A DNA stretch of 64,000 nt from contig NC_013061.1 of the NCBI RefSeq assembly GCF_000023825.1, positions 806,001 through 870,000 of the forward strand. The letters are read 5' to 3'. Both the position numbers and the translations under genes were made by a program. The notes under the pieces were generated by a model. The model made no database searches and was not told where the DNA came from. It was given only the letters and a program-made list of their open reading frames with translations. Shown here one piece after another: positions 26,256-36,100 of this stretch (position 1 is its first letter; the number at the start of each line of letters is the position of its first letter). Source of the stretch: Pedobacter heparinus DSM 2366. GTDB taxonomy: Bacteria > Bacteroidota > Bacteroidia > Sphingobacteriales > Sphingobacteriaceae.

Positions 26256-28584
26256 TTTACTTGTTTTATTTATAATCCTGTTTTCCAATAACGCTGTTAA
26301 GGCACAAAAACAACCCGTTTATAGCATCTCCCAGGCCAAACAGTTCAAGACGCTGATGGATACGGTAAGGAAAGATATGCCGGTAGAGAAACTATACCTG
26401 CACCTGGACAAGTTCAATTACCTTGCGGGCGATACACTTTGGCTTAAGGCCTATTTACTGGAAGGACCTTTTTTAATGCCATCCAGCAAAAGTGGACTGT
26501 TTTATGTTGAACTGGTAAATGCTGAAAATAAAGTATTGAAACGGATGAAATTTCCGGCTAAATATGGGATGGGTTGGGGTAACATCAGCCTGGATGAAAG
26601 GGACTTGCCAACAGGCAATTACCTGCTGCGCGCCTACACCAACTGGATGCTTAATTTTGGTGAGGCCGCTGCTTATACCGCAAACATTTATATCAGTAAT
26701 GCAACGTTACCGGGCAATGCTGCAGTTTTAAAAAAGGCTGTTAAAAACCTCAATACACCTCTTATTCCAAACACCGGAACTACTTTAGGCATAAATAGTT
26801 CTCCGGAAAAAGCAGATATGGAACTGACCATTACTGCTGAAGGGGAAGCTAAAAATTTATCAGGTTATTACCTTGTTGGCCAGTCCAGAGGTGTAGTTTG
26901 CTATGCCATTCCGGTTAACTTAAAAGACGGAAAGATTGTAAACGCTGTTCCAAAGAGCCTGTTCCCTACCGGTATTGCAAGGTTTACCCTTATTGATAAA
27001 AATCTGAAAGCACTGAATGAAAGGATGATCTATATTGATCAGCACGACCAGCTGAAGGTCAACGTCAATACGGTGCAGGCCGTTTACAAAAGCAGGGACA
27101 GTATTGCGCTGCGGATAAAGGTTACAGATAAGAACAATGAGCCTGTACAGGGAAGTTTCTCCCTGTCGGTAACCGATGACAGCCAGGTTGCTCAGGGCCC
27201 TACTAAAAACGGGGACCTGAATACCTATATGCTGCTTTCCTCAGAACTGCGCAATCAGCCTAAAAGTGCAGATGCATACAGCAACGGTACTGTTGCTGCC
27301 CAACAGGCATTGGATAGTCTGGCACTTACCGCTGGTTGGTTGGGCTATAACTGGAACGAGCTGTCAAACTATAAAATACCTAAATATAGCGCCGAACCGG
27401 AATTTATGATTACAGGAAAAGTAAGCTCAACTTTTTCAGGATTGGCGGGGGCAAAAGTTAGTTTATTTGTAAAAAAACCTCTACTGTTTATGGATACCGT
27501 TGCCGGCCCAGATGGAAGGTTCATTTTCAAAAACCTGCCCATTGCAGATACGGCAGTTTATAAAATACAGGCCACTAATAAAAAAGGTAAAAACTTCTTT
27601 GTGAACCTGGAAGTAGATGAATGGAAACCGCCCGTGTTCAGCCCTTTACTTGTAAATTATTCAACCGAGGCCCAGGTAAAAGACCCCGCTCTTGAGCAGA
27701 AGGTAGAAAAAGCCCTTGCGCTAAAACAACAGCAGGATAAATCTACCGGAAAGCTATTGAATGAAGTGAACATTGAAGCAAAAAAGATAGTCAAGGGTTC
27801 ACATAATTTGAATGGATCAGGCGAGGCCGATCAGGTTTTAACGGAAAGCGACCTGTTAAAAGAGGGTAAAAGGCCATTATACGAGTTGCTAATGGCACGT
27901 ATACCCGGTTTGGTTATGGGCAGCTATTTATATCCCCCATCTAAAATAAGAAAGTTTGGCTTGAAGCTTAAAAATCAGCTGGTTAAAATTATCATAGATG
28001 GTATAGACCTGGACCAGAGCTACGAGTACTGGCAGCTGATGGCAGATGCCGATGATTCCGCAGAAGGTTTGCAGGAGCGATATACGCACATCAAAACGAA
28101 CCTTGACAATTTTACAGCCGAAGATGTGAAAGGAATAGAGGTAATGTACAATGCTTCTTATAATGTAAAATACAACAATAAGTTTTTAAGTACGGCCGAA
28201 ACCTCATTTAGCGGAAAAGGTGGGCTAACCGGAGTTGGTGGTGCTTCGGGCATAGATTATACCTATATAGAAATCACCACCCGAAATGGCAGAGGGCCTT
28301 TCATGAAACAAACACCCGGAACTTACCTGTATAAACCGCTCGCTTTTTCACTGCCAAAAAAATTCTATAGCCCAAAATACCTTAACAAGGATAGTAGTGT
28401 AACCGATATCCGTTCTACTATTTATTGGGAACCCAATATCATTACCGATGAAAAAGGGGAAGCCACTGTATCATTTTATGCCGCAGGGCAACCGTCCAGT
28501 TATACCATTGTTGTGGAAGGGAGCGATATGAACGGACAGCTGGGCTCGGCACGCATGCCTGCCCTTATAAAAATAGCGCCTTAA
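26221..28584 (+). CDS. Macroglobulin-like protein with TonB-plug-like domain
   Basis: A 787-residue exported protein (signal peptide to about residue 28, NAVKAQ). The N-terminal part has the MG2-type motif PVEKLYLHLDKFNYLAGDTLWLKAY (about 45-70) characteristic of alpha-2-macroglobulin-like proteins of Bacteroidota. A carboxypeptidase-regulatory-like sandwich follows (about 395-470), then a segment resembling a TonB-receptor plug (about 510-680; LNEVNIEAKK, LLMARIPGLVMG, IIIDGID, VKGIEVMYN) without any barrel. A final macroglobulin-like strand set ends the protein (TIYWEPNIITDEKGEATVSFY). Its start overlaps the preceding gene by 35 bases; no later start keeps the signal. It closes locus 1. The role is unknown; membership of the glycan system is inferred from position. 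Confidence 0.78.
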   Translation: MKQGKNAVRFFNLLVLFIILFSNNAVKAQKQPVYSISQAKQFKTLMDTVRKDMPVEKLYLHLDKFNYLAGDTLWLKAYLLEGPFLMPSSKSGLFYVELVNAENKVLKRMKFPAKYGMGWGNISLDERDLPTGNYLLRAYTNWMLNFGEAAAYTANIYISNATLPGNAAVLKKAVKNLNTPLIPNTGTTLGINSSPEKADMELTITAEGEAKNLSGYYLVGQSRGVVCYAIPVNLKDGKIVNAVPKSLFPTGIARFTLIDKNLKALNERMIYIDQHDQLKVNVNTVQAVYKSRDSIALRIKVTDKNNEPVQGSFSLSVTDDSQVAQGPTKNGDLNTYMLLSSELRNQPKSADAYSNGTVAAQQALDSLALTAGWLGYNWNELSNYKIPKYSAEPEFMITGKVSSTFSGLAGAKVSLFVKKPLLFMDTVAGPDGRFIFKNLPIADTAVYKIQATNKKGKNFFVNLEVDEWKPPVFSPLLVNYSTEAQVKDPALEQKVEKALALKQQQDKSTGKLLNEVNIEAKKIVKGSHNLNGSGEADQVLTESDLLKEGKRPLYELLMARIPGLVMGSYLYPPSKIRKFGLKLKNQLVKIIIDGIDLDQSYEYWQLMADADDSAEGLQERYTHIKTNLDNFTAEDVKGIEVMYNASYNVKYNNKFLSTAETSFSGKGGLTGVGGASGIDYTYIEITTRNGRGPFMKQTPGTYLYKPLAFSLPKKFYSPKYLNKDSSVTDIRSTIYWEPNIITDEKGEATVSFYAAGQPSSYTIVVEGSDMNGQLGSARMPALIKIAP

Positions 28585-28587
28585 ATA

Positions 28588-29082
28588 CTATTTGCAGTTT
28601 GTTTTTGTAAACACCATTGCAGGGCTGAACTTTAAGGCCGAGCGGTTTTTAAAAACCATTTTTCCACTTTTTTCCATCACCTCACCCGTACCTTCATAAA
28701 TGTTGCCATCGTCTTTTTTAACAAATACAACTTCCCTCACAGATCTCATTCCTTCAGAGTCAAAAGTGTACTCGGCAATAATGGTATCACCTTTCATTTC
28801 GCCTGCAATTTTACCCTTATTGCTGTCTTTTTCAAATAGTTTATAGTCCAGCTCACCTGTCAGTTCTTCGCCTTCTATATTCAGTTTAAGCGAGGCGGTG
28901 TCCCGGTTTTTTATATAGACATAGCAGTCGCTACTGCTCTTTTTGGGGTGTGCAGCAGTAAAAGTCGTATCTACGGCAATTACTTTGGACGAACTGTCTA
29001 CACGCTCTTTACCTGCATTGTCACTGTTACAGGCTGCCGCAATCATTATAAAGCAGGCCAGTATTAAAATGGAAGGTCTCAT
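28588..29082 (-). CDS. Hypothetical lipoprotein
   Basis: A 164-residue lipoprotein (lipobox IAAAC, Cys18) followed by a Ser/Asn/Asp-rich linker and a beta-rich domain. It contains CYVYIKNRDTASLKLNIEGEELTGELDYKLFEKDSNKG and GEMKGDTIIAEYTFDSEGMRSVREVVF (split here by description, about 53-118), which looks like an eight-stranded meander. I know of no defined family. The gene converges on locus 1 with only 3 bases between the stops and lies 55 bases downstream of the Ada-like gene on the same strand, so co-transcription with it is possible. Confidence 0.7.
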   Translation of the reverse strand: MRPSILILACFIMIAAACNSDNAGKERVDSSSKVIAVDTTFTAAHPKKSSSDCYVYIKNRDTASLKLNIEGEELTGELDYKLFEKDSNKGKIAGEMKGDTIIAEYTFDSEGMRSVREVVFVKKDDGNIYEGTGEVMEKSGKMVFKNRSALKFSPAMVFTKTNCK

Positions 29083-29137
29083 ATCTTATCTGTTAGGTTT
29101 ACCAATTAAAACAAGCCTGTCGTTCAATTGTTTTTGG

Positions 29138-29977
29138 CTAGCCTATCTTTGCGGCTTCCCAGCCAATCATGGCTGTTTTCCTGGTATTGCCCCAATGGTA
29201 TTCACCCAGTTCACCTGTCGACCTGATCACCCTGTGGCAGGGAATTAAAAAGGCCACGGGATTGTTGCCCACTGCTGTTCCAACGGCCCTGCTGGCCTTG
29301 GCGCTGTCAATACTCCCTGCAATGGCGCCGTAGGTGGTCAGCTTCCCCATGGGTATTTTAATAAGCGTTTCCCATACCTTAAGCTGGAAGGGCGTTCCCT
29401 TTAAATGCAGCCTGATCTCCGAAAGCCGTTGCCAGTCCTGCGTAAATATATACAGTGCATTTTGCTGTATCCTATCCAGCACCTGCCGGTATCGCGCATT
29501 GGGAAAGCTCTTTTTCAGTTCTTCAACAGCCAGGGTTTCATCGTCTGCGAATGCCATATAACAGATACCTTTTGCTGTTGAAGCAACCAGGACTGAACCA
29601 AAAGGACTTTCAGCAAAACTATAATTGATCTGCAGCTGTGCTCCGCCATTTTTAAATTCTCCAGGGGTCATGCCCTCAATATTGATAAAAAGATCGTGCA
29701 GGCGACTGGTGCCAGATAAGCCTGTCTCATAAGCAGCATCAAATAAAGTGGCTTGCTTATCTTTTAAAATCCTTTTTGCATATTCCACACTTAAATACTG
29801 GAGAAACTTTTTAGGGGTTACCCCGGCCCATTCCTTAAACATCCTTTGAAAATGAAAAGGGCTCAAATGTACCTGTTCAGCAATGGCTTCCAGTGAAGGC
29901 TGTGCTTTAAAATTAACCTTTAAATACTCAATCGCTGCTGCAATTCTGTTGTAATCAATTGTATTCAAACTTTCCAT
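29138..29977 (-). CDS. Ada-like AraC regulator / O6-methylguanine-DNA methyltransferase
   Basis: A 279-residue bifunctional protein. An AraC-type DNA-binding domain (about 8-108; SPFHFQRMFKEWAGVTPKKFLQ) is followed by the methyltransferase N-terminal domain (about 118-185) and the catalytic domain (190-277). The acceptor Cys247 lies in IPCHRVIRSTGELGEYHWG, and FQLKVWETLIKIPMGKLTTYG is the usual preceding helix. The N-terminal zinc Ada domain that senses methyl-phosphotriesters in E. coli Ada is absent, so induction cannot work exactly as in E. coli. It repairs O6-methylguanine in DNA by suicidal alkyl transfer. A TAATTTTG -7 box precedes it. Confidence 0.92.
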   Translation of the reverse strand: MESLNTIDYNRIAAAIEYLKVNFKAQPSLEAIAEQVHLSPFHFQRMFKEWAGVTPKKFLQYLSVEYAKRILKDKQATLFDAAYETGLSGTSRLHDLFINIEGMTPGEFKNGGAQLQINYSFAESPFGSVLVASTAKGICYMAFADDETLAVEELKKSFPNARYRQVLDRIQQNALYIFTQDWQRLSEIRLHLKGTPFQLKVWETLIKIPMGKLTTYGAIAGSIDSAKASRAVGTAVGNNPVAFLIPCHRVIRSTGELGEYHWGNTRKTAMIGWEAAKIG

Positions 29978-29993
29978 GATCAGAATTTTTAAA

Positions 29994-30001
29994 CAAAATT
30001 A
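29994..30001 (-). promoter_or_regulatory. Candidate -7 box for the Ada-like gene
   Basis: The plus strand CAAAATTA is TAATTTTG on the minus strand, 16 bases before the ATG, implying a leader of about 10 bases. Confidence 0.4.
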
Positions 30002-30060
30002 CCATCATAAAGAAAGGGATAAAACCCGAAACTTGCTAAAATGTGCCAAGCGCTTAAGGA

Positions 30061-30903
30061 TTATAAGGCTATTTCCTTTTCCAAAGCCTCGGCAAGCTCA
30101 GTTTCATTGTGTAGTGCCCTTACCAGTTTACCGGCTTTATCAATTAAAAAATGAGTAGGGTAGCCTGTAACGTTTAATTTTTTGCTCATATAGTTTTCCT
30201 GGTCAGGAATGGTGGCATAATCAAACCGCGTCTTGGCTAAAAACTGCTGTAACTCTTTTTTACCATCTATTGCCAGGCTGATAAACAAGATGTCTTTCCT
30301 GTCCTTGTATTTTTTTACCAGATCATTTAATGCGGGCATTTCCTGTACACAGGGCAGGCAGCTGATAAACCAGCATTTAAACAAAACGATTTTTCCCTTG
30401 GTATTTTCCGATGTATAAGTATTCCCATCTATAGCGGTAAAATTAAAGGAAGGAATGTTTTTGCCCTGCATTTTGTAATAGGTCAGTTCCTGCTTTGAAA
30501 ACTGCTTCATATAAGCCGGGATCATGGTGTCTGCTGTGGCCGGAATTTCCTGGAGCTTATAACCCAGTTCTGCAGATTTGGTGTAAACTCTTAAAGGAAA
30601 GTACAGGCCGCTGTTTAAGTTTTTTAAGAAAATTTCTTTAGTAATTAATGTGCCCTTGACGTCGTACGCTTCAAAATCCTGATTGAGCTTTACATTACCG
30701 GAATAATAGTTCCAAAAAGTCATAAAATCAGTCAGCAGCTCGCGGGCTGGGGCAACAGGCTTACCTGCTTTTGAAGGGTCGGTAACAGAGGGGCTTGTGC
30801 TGGTTTTACTTTCCCCGGGTATTGGAGGCGATTTTTTAGCATCCTGGTTACAGGATAAAGTTGAAACTGTAAGTAAGAGCAGGAAAGCGTAAAAGGGTTT
30901 CAT
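30061..30903 (-). CDS. TlpA-like thioredoxin-fold lipoprotein
   Basis: A 280-residue lipoprotein with lipobox TLSC (Cys18) and a low-complexity Ser/Pro/Lys linker. An N-terminal domain precedes an AhpC/TSA-TlpA thioredoxin fold from about residue 148 (IPSFNFTAIDGNTYTSENTKG). The redox pair is Cys182-Cys185 in WFISCLPCVQEMP, with an additional Cys177. The cis-proline loop VTGYPTHFLID is present near 250. It should reduce or isomerise periplasmic disulfides while anchored to a membrane. It is a single gene; the 258-base region upstream contains the left copy of the long non-coding repeat. Confidence 0.88.
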   Translation of the reverse strand: MKPFYAFLLLLTVSTLSCNQDAKKSPPIPGESKTSTSPSVTDPSKAGKPVAPARELLTDFMTFWNYYSGNVKLNQDFEAYDVKGTLITKEIFLKNLNSGLYFPLRVYTKSAELGYKLQEIPATADTMIPAYMKQFSKQELTYYKMQGKNIPSFNFTAIDGNTYTSENTKGKIVLFKCWFISCLPCVQEMPALNDLVKKYKDRKDILFISLAIDGKKELQQFLAKTRFDYATIPDQENYMSKKLNVTGYPTHFLIDKAGKLVRALHNETELAEALEKEIAL

Positions 30904-30975
30904 ATACAGGATATTAGGTTTACCTAATTTAGTATAAAGTATGTATATATCCTGATCCGGTTAAATATTATCCAA

Positions 30976-31083
30976 AAAAAGAAGCGGGAATGATCATACC
31001 GATACATTCCCGCTTAATCTAAATTAACGCTCTCAGATATATAGACGCTATATCAGACAGATTATTGTGCAGCCCTGAATTTT
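30976..31083 (+). repeat. Long non-coding direct repeat, left copy
   Basis: The first 39 bases are identical to those of the copy at 40559. They include the perfect stem GCGGGAATG / CATTCCCGC with a 12-base loop (30984-31013). After a one-base indel and one substitution, a further block of 19 bases is identical (ATCTAAATTAACGCTCTCA), and the tail is similar (ACGCT, ATTATTGTGCA, CTGAA). This copy lies between the divergent thioredoxin-like gene and the locus 2 sigma gene, so it is not a terminator for a plus-strand gene. Confidence 0.88.
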
Positions 31084-31161
31084 TTTTGCAATCTGCTTAT
31101 TCATCAGACAAATAAGCACTATTTATAAAATTCGTATCTTCGTGTGGGGGAATAATAATGT

Positions 31162-31749
31162 ATGCTTGAGTATCACAAACTCAATGATAACGAACTGACC
31201 GACCTGGTCAGAAAAAGTGATGAACTGGCATTTGCCGAAATTTACCAGCGTTACTGGACCATCATGTACATGCATGCCCTTAAAATGCTGAAAAATGAAG
31301 AAGATGCCAGAGATGTGATACAGGAATTATTTACAACACTATGGAGCAAATGCCAAAGCCTCACTTCCAGCATTAACCTTTCAGGCTACCTTTATACCAT
31401 TGTCAGAAATAAAGTGCTGGACCTGATTGAACAAAAAAAAACAAGAAGTATCCACCTGGAATCTTTGGCACTTTATCTGGAAGAACACCACAATAAAACA
31501 CTGGAAGACCTTACAGAAAGAGAAATGATGCAGGCACTTGACCATGAGATCGGTCAGTTGCCCGGTAAAATGAGGGTGATCTTTCAGATGCGTGTAAAAG
31601 AACATAAAACTTATAAAGAAATTGCTGAAGCGCTTGAAATATCAGATAAAACGGTGAAAAAGCAGGTCAGCAATGCCATTAAGCTCATTAAACCTAAATT
31701 AAGCGGCTTTACAGGCTGGCCCCTGCTGCTCTATTTTTTAAGCAGGTAA
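31162..31749 (+). CDS. ECF RNA polymerase sigma factor (locus 2)
   Basis: A 195-residue ECF sigma factor. Region 2 (about 20-90) shows SDELAFAEIYQRYWTIMYMHALKMLKNEEDARDVIQELFTTLW and the DNA-melting helix SGYLYTIVRNKVLDLIEQKK; region 4 (about 125-175) has LPGKMRVIFQMRVKEHKTYKEIAEALEISDKTVKKQVSNA. It differs in sequence from the locus 1 factor, so the two systems should not cross-talk strongly. An ATG at 31158 is out of frame and hits a stop at once, so 31162 is the start. The FecR gene follows 75 bases later. Confidence 0.93.
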   Translation: MLEYHKLNDNELTDLVRKSDELAFAEIYQRYWTIMYMHALKMLKNEEDARDVIQELFTTLWSKCQSLTSSINLSGYLYTIVRNKVLDLIEQKKTRSIHLESLALYLEEHHNKTLEDLTEREMMQALDHEIGQLPGKMRVIFQMRVKEHKTYKEIAEALEISDKTVKKQVSNAIKLIKPKLSGFTGWPLLLYFLSR

Positions 31750-31824
31750 AATTTATTTTATTTTTTCTACTACTTCCGTTCTCGTCATCCGTTTATATAA
31801 TAAACACCACAACAATAAGGGAAT

Positions 31825-33000
31825 ATGGAGCAGGATGTACAACAACTACTCAGTAAATACAAAGCAGGAACCGCCACGGCACAGGAAATTGCCCTGGTTA
31901 ATCGCTGGTATGCCACTGAAGCAGCCCGCTTGAACATGCCGGAGGGCCCTCCAGAACCCTTGCTGGAAGAACAGCTGATCTGGGACCGCATCAAAGCGGC
32001 TATCCCGCTAAATTCCGAATTACCTGTAAAGGAGGCAAAGCCGAAAAAATTGAATGATCTTAAATGGCTTGCCATCGCTGCGTCCTTGTTGATATTGCTT
32101 TCTGCAGGCTTCTACCTCTACAAAAATACCTATAACCATGAGGCTGAAATGGCCAGGTTAAGAGCACACGATATTAAACCTGGTGGGAATAAAGCAACGC
32201 TTACCCTGGCCGATGGAACTCAGCTTGCTTTGGATGATCAGGCCGATGGAGAGATTGCGAAACAAGCGGGTACCAGTATCAGTAAAACTACTAATGGTCA
32301 ACTTATTTATACGGTTAAAGACAACCCTACCGGGGAAGTGACCAACAATACCATCAGTACACCGAGGGGCGGGCAATACCAGGTCAACCTTCCTGATGGT
32401 ACTAAGGTATGGCTAAATGCCCAGTCGTCTTTAACCTTTCCAACTGCTTTTACCGGTAACCGGAGATTGGTCAATCTTAAAGGAGAGGGATACTTTGAAG
32501 TAGCTAAGTTAAAAAAAATGCCTTTTATAGTGGTAGCTAATAAGCAGACCGTATTTGTTTATGGTACACATTTTAATGTAAACAGTTATGTTGATGAGGA
32601 ACGTACAAAAACAACGCTATTGGAAGGCAGTGTGGATGTATTAAGTACAGAGCGTGAACAAGCTCCGAAAGCCATATTTAAAATCGCAACGCTCAAACCT
32701 GGCCAACAAGCAGAATTCAGCAACGGACACCTCAAAGTTCAGCAGGCGGATGTTGAAGAGGCCATTGCCTGGAAAAATGGTAAATTCAAATTCAGCAACG
32801 AAAACATAGAAAGCCTGATGCGTAAAGTAGCACGCTGGTATGATGTAGATATTGAATACAAGGGCAAGATATCTAAAGAAGGTTTCGGCGGACAGGTTTC
32901 CCGCTCCCGCAATGTTTCTGAAATTTTAGAGGTTTTACAATTAACCCGATTGGTCCACTTTGAAATAGAAGGAAGGAGGATTATCGTTTCATCAGAATAA
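31825..33000 (+). CDS. FecR-family anti-sigma factor (locus 2)
   Basis: A 391-residue membrane anti-sigma factor with a cytoplasmic N-terminal part (1-80) and a transmembrane helix at about 81-98 (WLAIAASLLILLSAGFYLY). The periplasmic FecR domain carries NTISTPRGGQYQVNLPDGTKVWLNA (about 173-198), and the C-terminal DUF4974-like domain starts near FSNENIESLMRKVARWYDVD (about 322). It matches the locus 1 anti-sigma protein through much of its periplasmic half, so the modules share ancestry. It presumably controls the adjacent sigma factor in response to the SusC at 33121. Confidence 0.93.
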   Translation: MEQDVQQLLSKYKAGTATAQEIALVNRWYATEAARLNMPEGPPEPLLEEQLIWDRIKAAIPLNSELPVKEAKPKKLNDLKWLAIAASLLILLSAGFYLYKNTYNHEAEMARLRAHDIKPGGNKATLTLADGTQLALDDQADGEIAKQAGTSISKTTNGQLIYTVKDNPTGEVTNNTISTPRGGQYQVNLPDGTKVWLNAQSSLTFPTAFTGNRRLVNLKGEGYFEVAKLKKMPFIVVANKQTVFVYGTHFNVNSYVDEERTKTTLLEGSVDVLSTEREQAPKAIFKIATLKPGQQAEFSNGHLKVQQADVEEAIAWKNGKFKFSNENIESLMRKVARWYDVDIEYKGKISKEGFGGQVSRSRNVSEILEVLQLTRLVHFEIEGRRIIVSSE

Positions 33001-33022
33001 ATACCTGGTAATCCTGAAAAAA

Positions 33023-33064
33023 GGGCCAGATTCCGACGGCCATCGGAACCCGGCCAATGTCTGG
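33023..33064 (+). promoter_or_regulatory. Hairpin between fecR and susC (locus 2)
   Basis: Stem TTCCGA / TCGGAA (33031-33036, 33043-33048) with loop CGGCCA. It is flanked by GGCC / GGCC (33024-33027, 33052-33055) and CCAGA / TCTGG (33026-33030, 33060-33064) as alternative outer pairings. It lies 22 bases after the fecR stop, like the hairpin at 12174 in locus 1. No terminal T-run. Confidence 0.55.
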
Positions 33065-33120
33065 TTTATCATTTACTATTGCGTCTAAACAATTTATCAA
33101 CTCAAACCAAAACGTATCAA

Positions 33121-36100
33121 ATGTACAAAATTTACTTACTGATTTTATGCAGGCTTAACGTTTGCATGCCTAAACTTTTAAGGGTTATGAGATTAGCGAT
33201 CCTACTGCTTATTGCTGCTGTTTTCCAGGTCCAGGCAGGTACCTATGCACAAAGAGTAACCTTAAATGAAAAAAACAGCAGTCTTACCGAGGTATTGGAA
33301 AAACTGGGTGCACAGAGCGGTTACGACTTTGTGTACGGACATGCTCTGCTAAAAACTGCAAAACCGATTACCGTTGAACTTAAAAATGCGCAGTTTGGCG
33401 AAGCCCTGAAAAAAGTATTTGAAGGGCAGGATTTTACCTATACCGTCCGGAACAGGACCGTAGTGGTGTACCAAAAGGAAAATTCTCTTTTTAACCGTAT
33501 CAGCGATTATTTTAAGGCCATTAGCATCAACGGCAAGGTAACCGACGAAAAAGGCGGTGCCCTGCCCGGCGTAACTGTACAGTTAAAGGGTACATCTACG
33601 ATTGCCTATACCAATGCTGCTGGTAACTACGCCATTACTGTGCCCGATGAAAATGCCGAACTGGTATTTACCTCTATTGGTTTTACTACACAGGAAATTA
33701 AGGTGGGCAATAAAACTACTATTAACCTAACACTTAAAGAAAGCACCAGCCAGCTGGAAGAGACCGTGATTGTTGCCTATGGCAGCCAAAAGAAAAAAGA
33801 TCTTACAGGATCTGTTTCTACCATTTCCGGCGAATCCCTGCATGATCTTCCCTCTACCATTAATCTCGAACAGGCTTTACAGGGCCGGGCTGCAGGGGTG
33901 CAGGTGATCCAGGAAACGGGTCAGCCAGGTGCAGCTACAAAAGTAAGGATCAGGGGTTCTTCTTCGTTACTGGGCTCTAATCAACCCCTCTATATCGTTG
34001 ACGGTGTTCCTGTAGTAGCTGAAGGAAACATTCCCGCTAATGGAAATGTGATCAATAATGACCTGATCACGCAGGGATTAAGCAGTCCGCTTAATAACCT
34101 CAGTCCGAATGATATTGAAACCATAAGTATTCTTAAGGATGCTTCTGCTACAGCTATTTATGGTTCGAGGGCAGCAAACGGAGTGGTCATCATTACTACC
34201 AAAAAAGGTAGTGAAACAAAAGGCCCGGTATATTCTTTTAATACCTCTATAAGCTATCAGAAAGCACAAACGCTGGATGTACTGAATGCCGACCAGTTCA
34301 GGGAACTATGGACAGAGGCTGCCAACAATTCTACTTCTACTGCATTGGTAGTACAGCAAATGCGAAACGGTACTTACTTTAAAGATGCAAATACCGACTG
34401 GGAAAAGGAACTGAGTCCCATTAACCCGCTCTCCAGAATTATAAACTTTTCCGCTTCCGGGGGAAATGAAAAAATGCGGTATTATGCCAGTATTGGTACA
34501 ACCGCACAGGATGGAACCTTTAGAAATTCAAACTTCGACAGAAAAAACCTATTGGTCAACCTTGATTTTCAGGCAAGCTCTTCACTCAAATTTGGCACAT
34601 CTATCAATCTCTCCAACTCTGGTCAAACTTCGCCAGATGCTAGTTTATTTGCCAGAATGTATACCTACAGACCAGATATGCCGGTTTATAATCCTGATGG
34701 GACGTTTACATTTTCTGATGGTGGCGTTTCTGAAAACCCGGTTGCACTGTCAAAATCGAGTAACATCAATAAGACCAATCTGTTGATCGGATCGGCTTTT
34801 GGAGAACTGAACTTTGCCAGACATTTTGTACTGAAGTCTACGCTTTCTATCAATTACAATACGGGAAATTTAAAAAGCTTCTACCCAAGTCAGACTGTTA
34901 AGGGAGGCTGGGCAAAGGCCACAGGCGATGGCACAGGTTTTGGACAGCAAAACAGTAGCCAGGCTCTTTCACACCTGTGGGAAAATATATTAACCTATAA
35001 CCAGAGCTTTGGTAAACATGTGCTGGAAGGTATTGCCGGTGCTTCATGGCAAGGAAATGAAAACGAATATATGTCGGCTTCGGGTATGGGTTTTCCACAG
35101 GACGATATCCTGAACAACCTGTCTAGTGCCACCAGCAACTTCCTTATTTACTCCGGAAAAACACAAAGTGGCCTTGTATCCTTTTTTGGCCGTGTAAACT
35201 ACAGCTATGCCGATAAATACCTTTTGTCCGTTTCGGCACGAACCGATGGTTCTTCCAAATTCGCAGTTGAAAACAAATGGGCATTTTTCCCTACAGTATC
35301 GGCAGCATGGCGACTTTCAGAAGAGAATTTCCTTAAAGATGTTAGTTTTTTGGATGAGCTGAAGATCAGAGGAAGTATAGGGCTTACCGGGCAGCAAAAC
35401 TTTGGTGTATACCAATGGAGGGCTTTATTTGCTGCCGATCAGTATGGTGATAATCCGGCAGTAATACAAACCCAGCTGGGCAACAACCGCCTTAAATGGG
35501 AATTGACTACGCAAACTGATATTGGCCTGGATTTTTCTTTGTTTAAGGGACGTTTAAACGGTGCATTGGATTATTATGTAAAAAATACCAAAGATTTGCT
35601 ATTTACCGCTTTGTTGCCGGGTAATGCAGGTTTTGCCAACGCTATCAGCAACCTGGGCAGGTCACAGAATAAAGGCTTTGAACTTGCCCTGGATGGTGAC
35701 ATCATCCGAAGTAAAGATTTTACCTGGAACCTGGCTATTAATGTGGCAACAAATAAAAACAAACTGGTTTCCTTAAACAGCGATTTCCTGAACCCAGCCA
35801 ATGGCAACATCACCCCCCCCTCAGGTGGTGGAGTATTAAGGGTTGGAGAATCTTTAGGTCTGATGTACGGACGCGTGGCAGAAGGGATCATTCAGAACAA
35901 AGCGCAACTGGATGCATTAAATGCACTGGCGCCTGATGGTATTTACCAGGTGGCTGGGACAGCACCCGGTGATCTATGGTACAGGGACCTGAATGGAGAT
36001 GGAAAAGCAACTACATTGGACCAGACGGTTATAGGTAACGCTTTGCCGGACTTTTCAGGTGGTTTTACCAATAGTTTCAAATATAAAAATTTCAGGGTAA

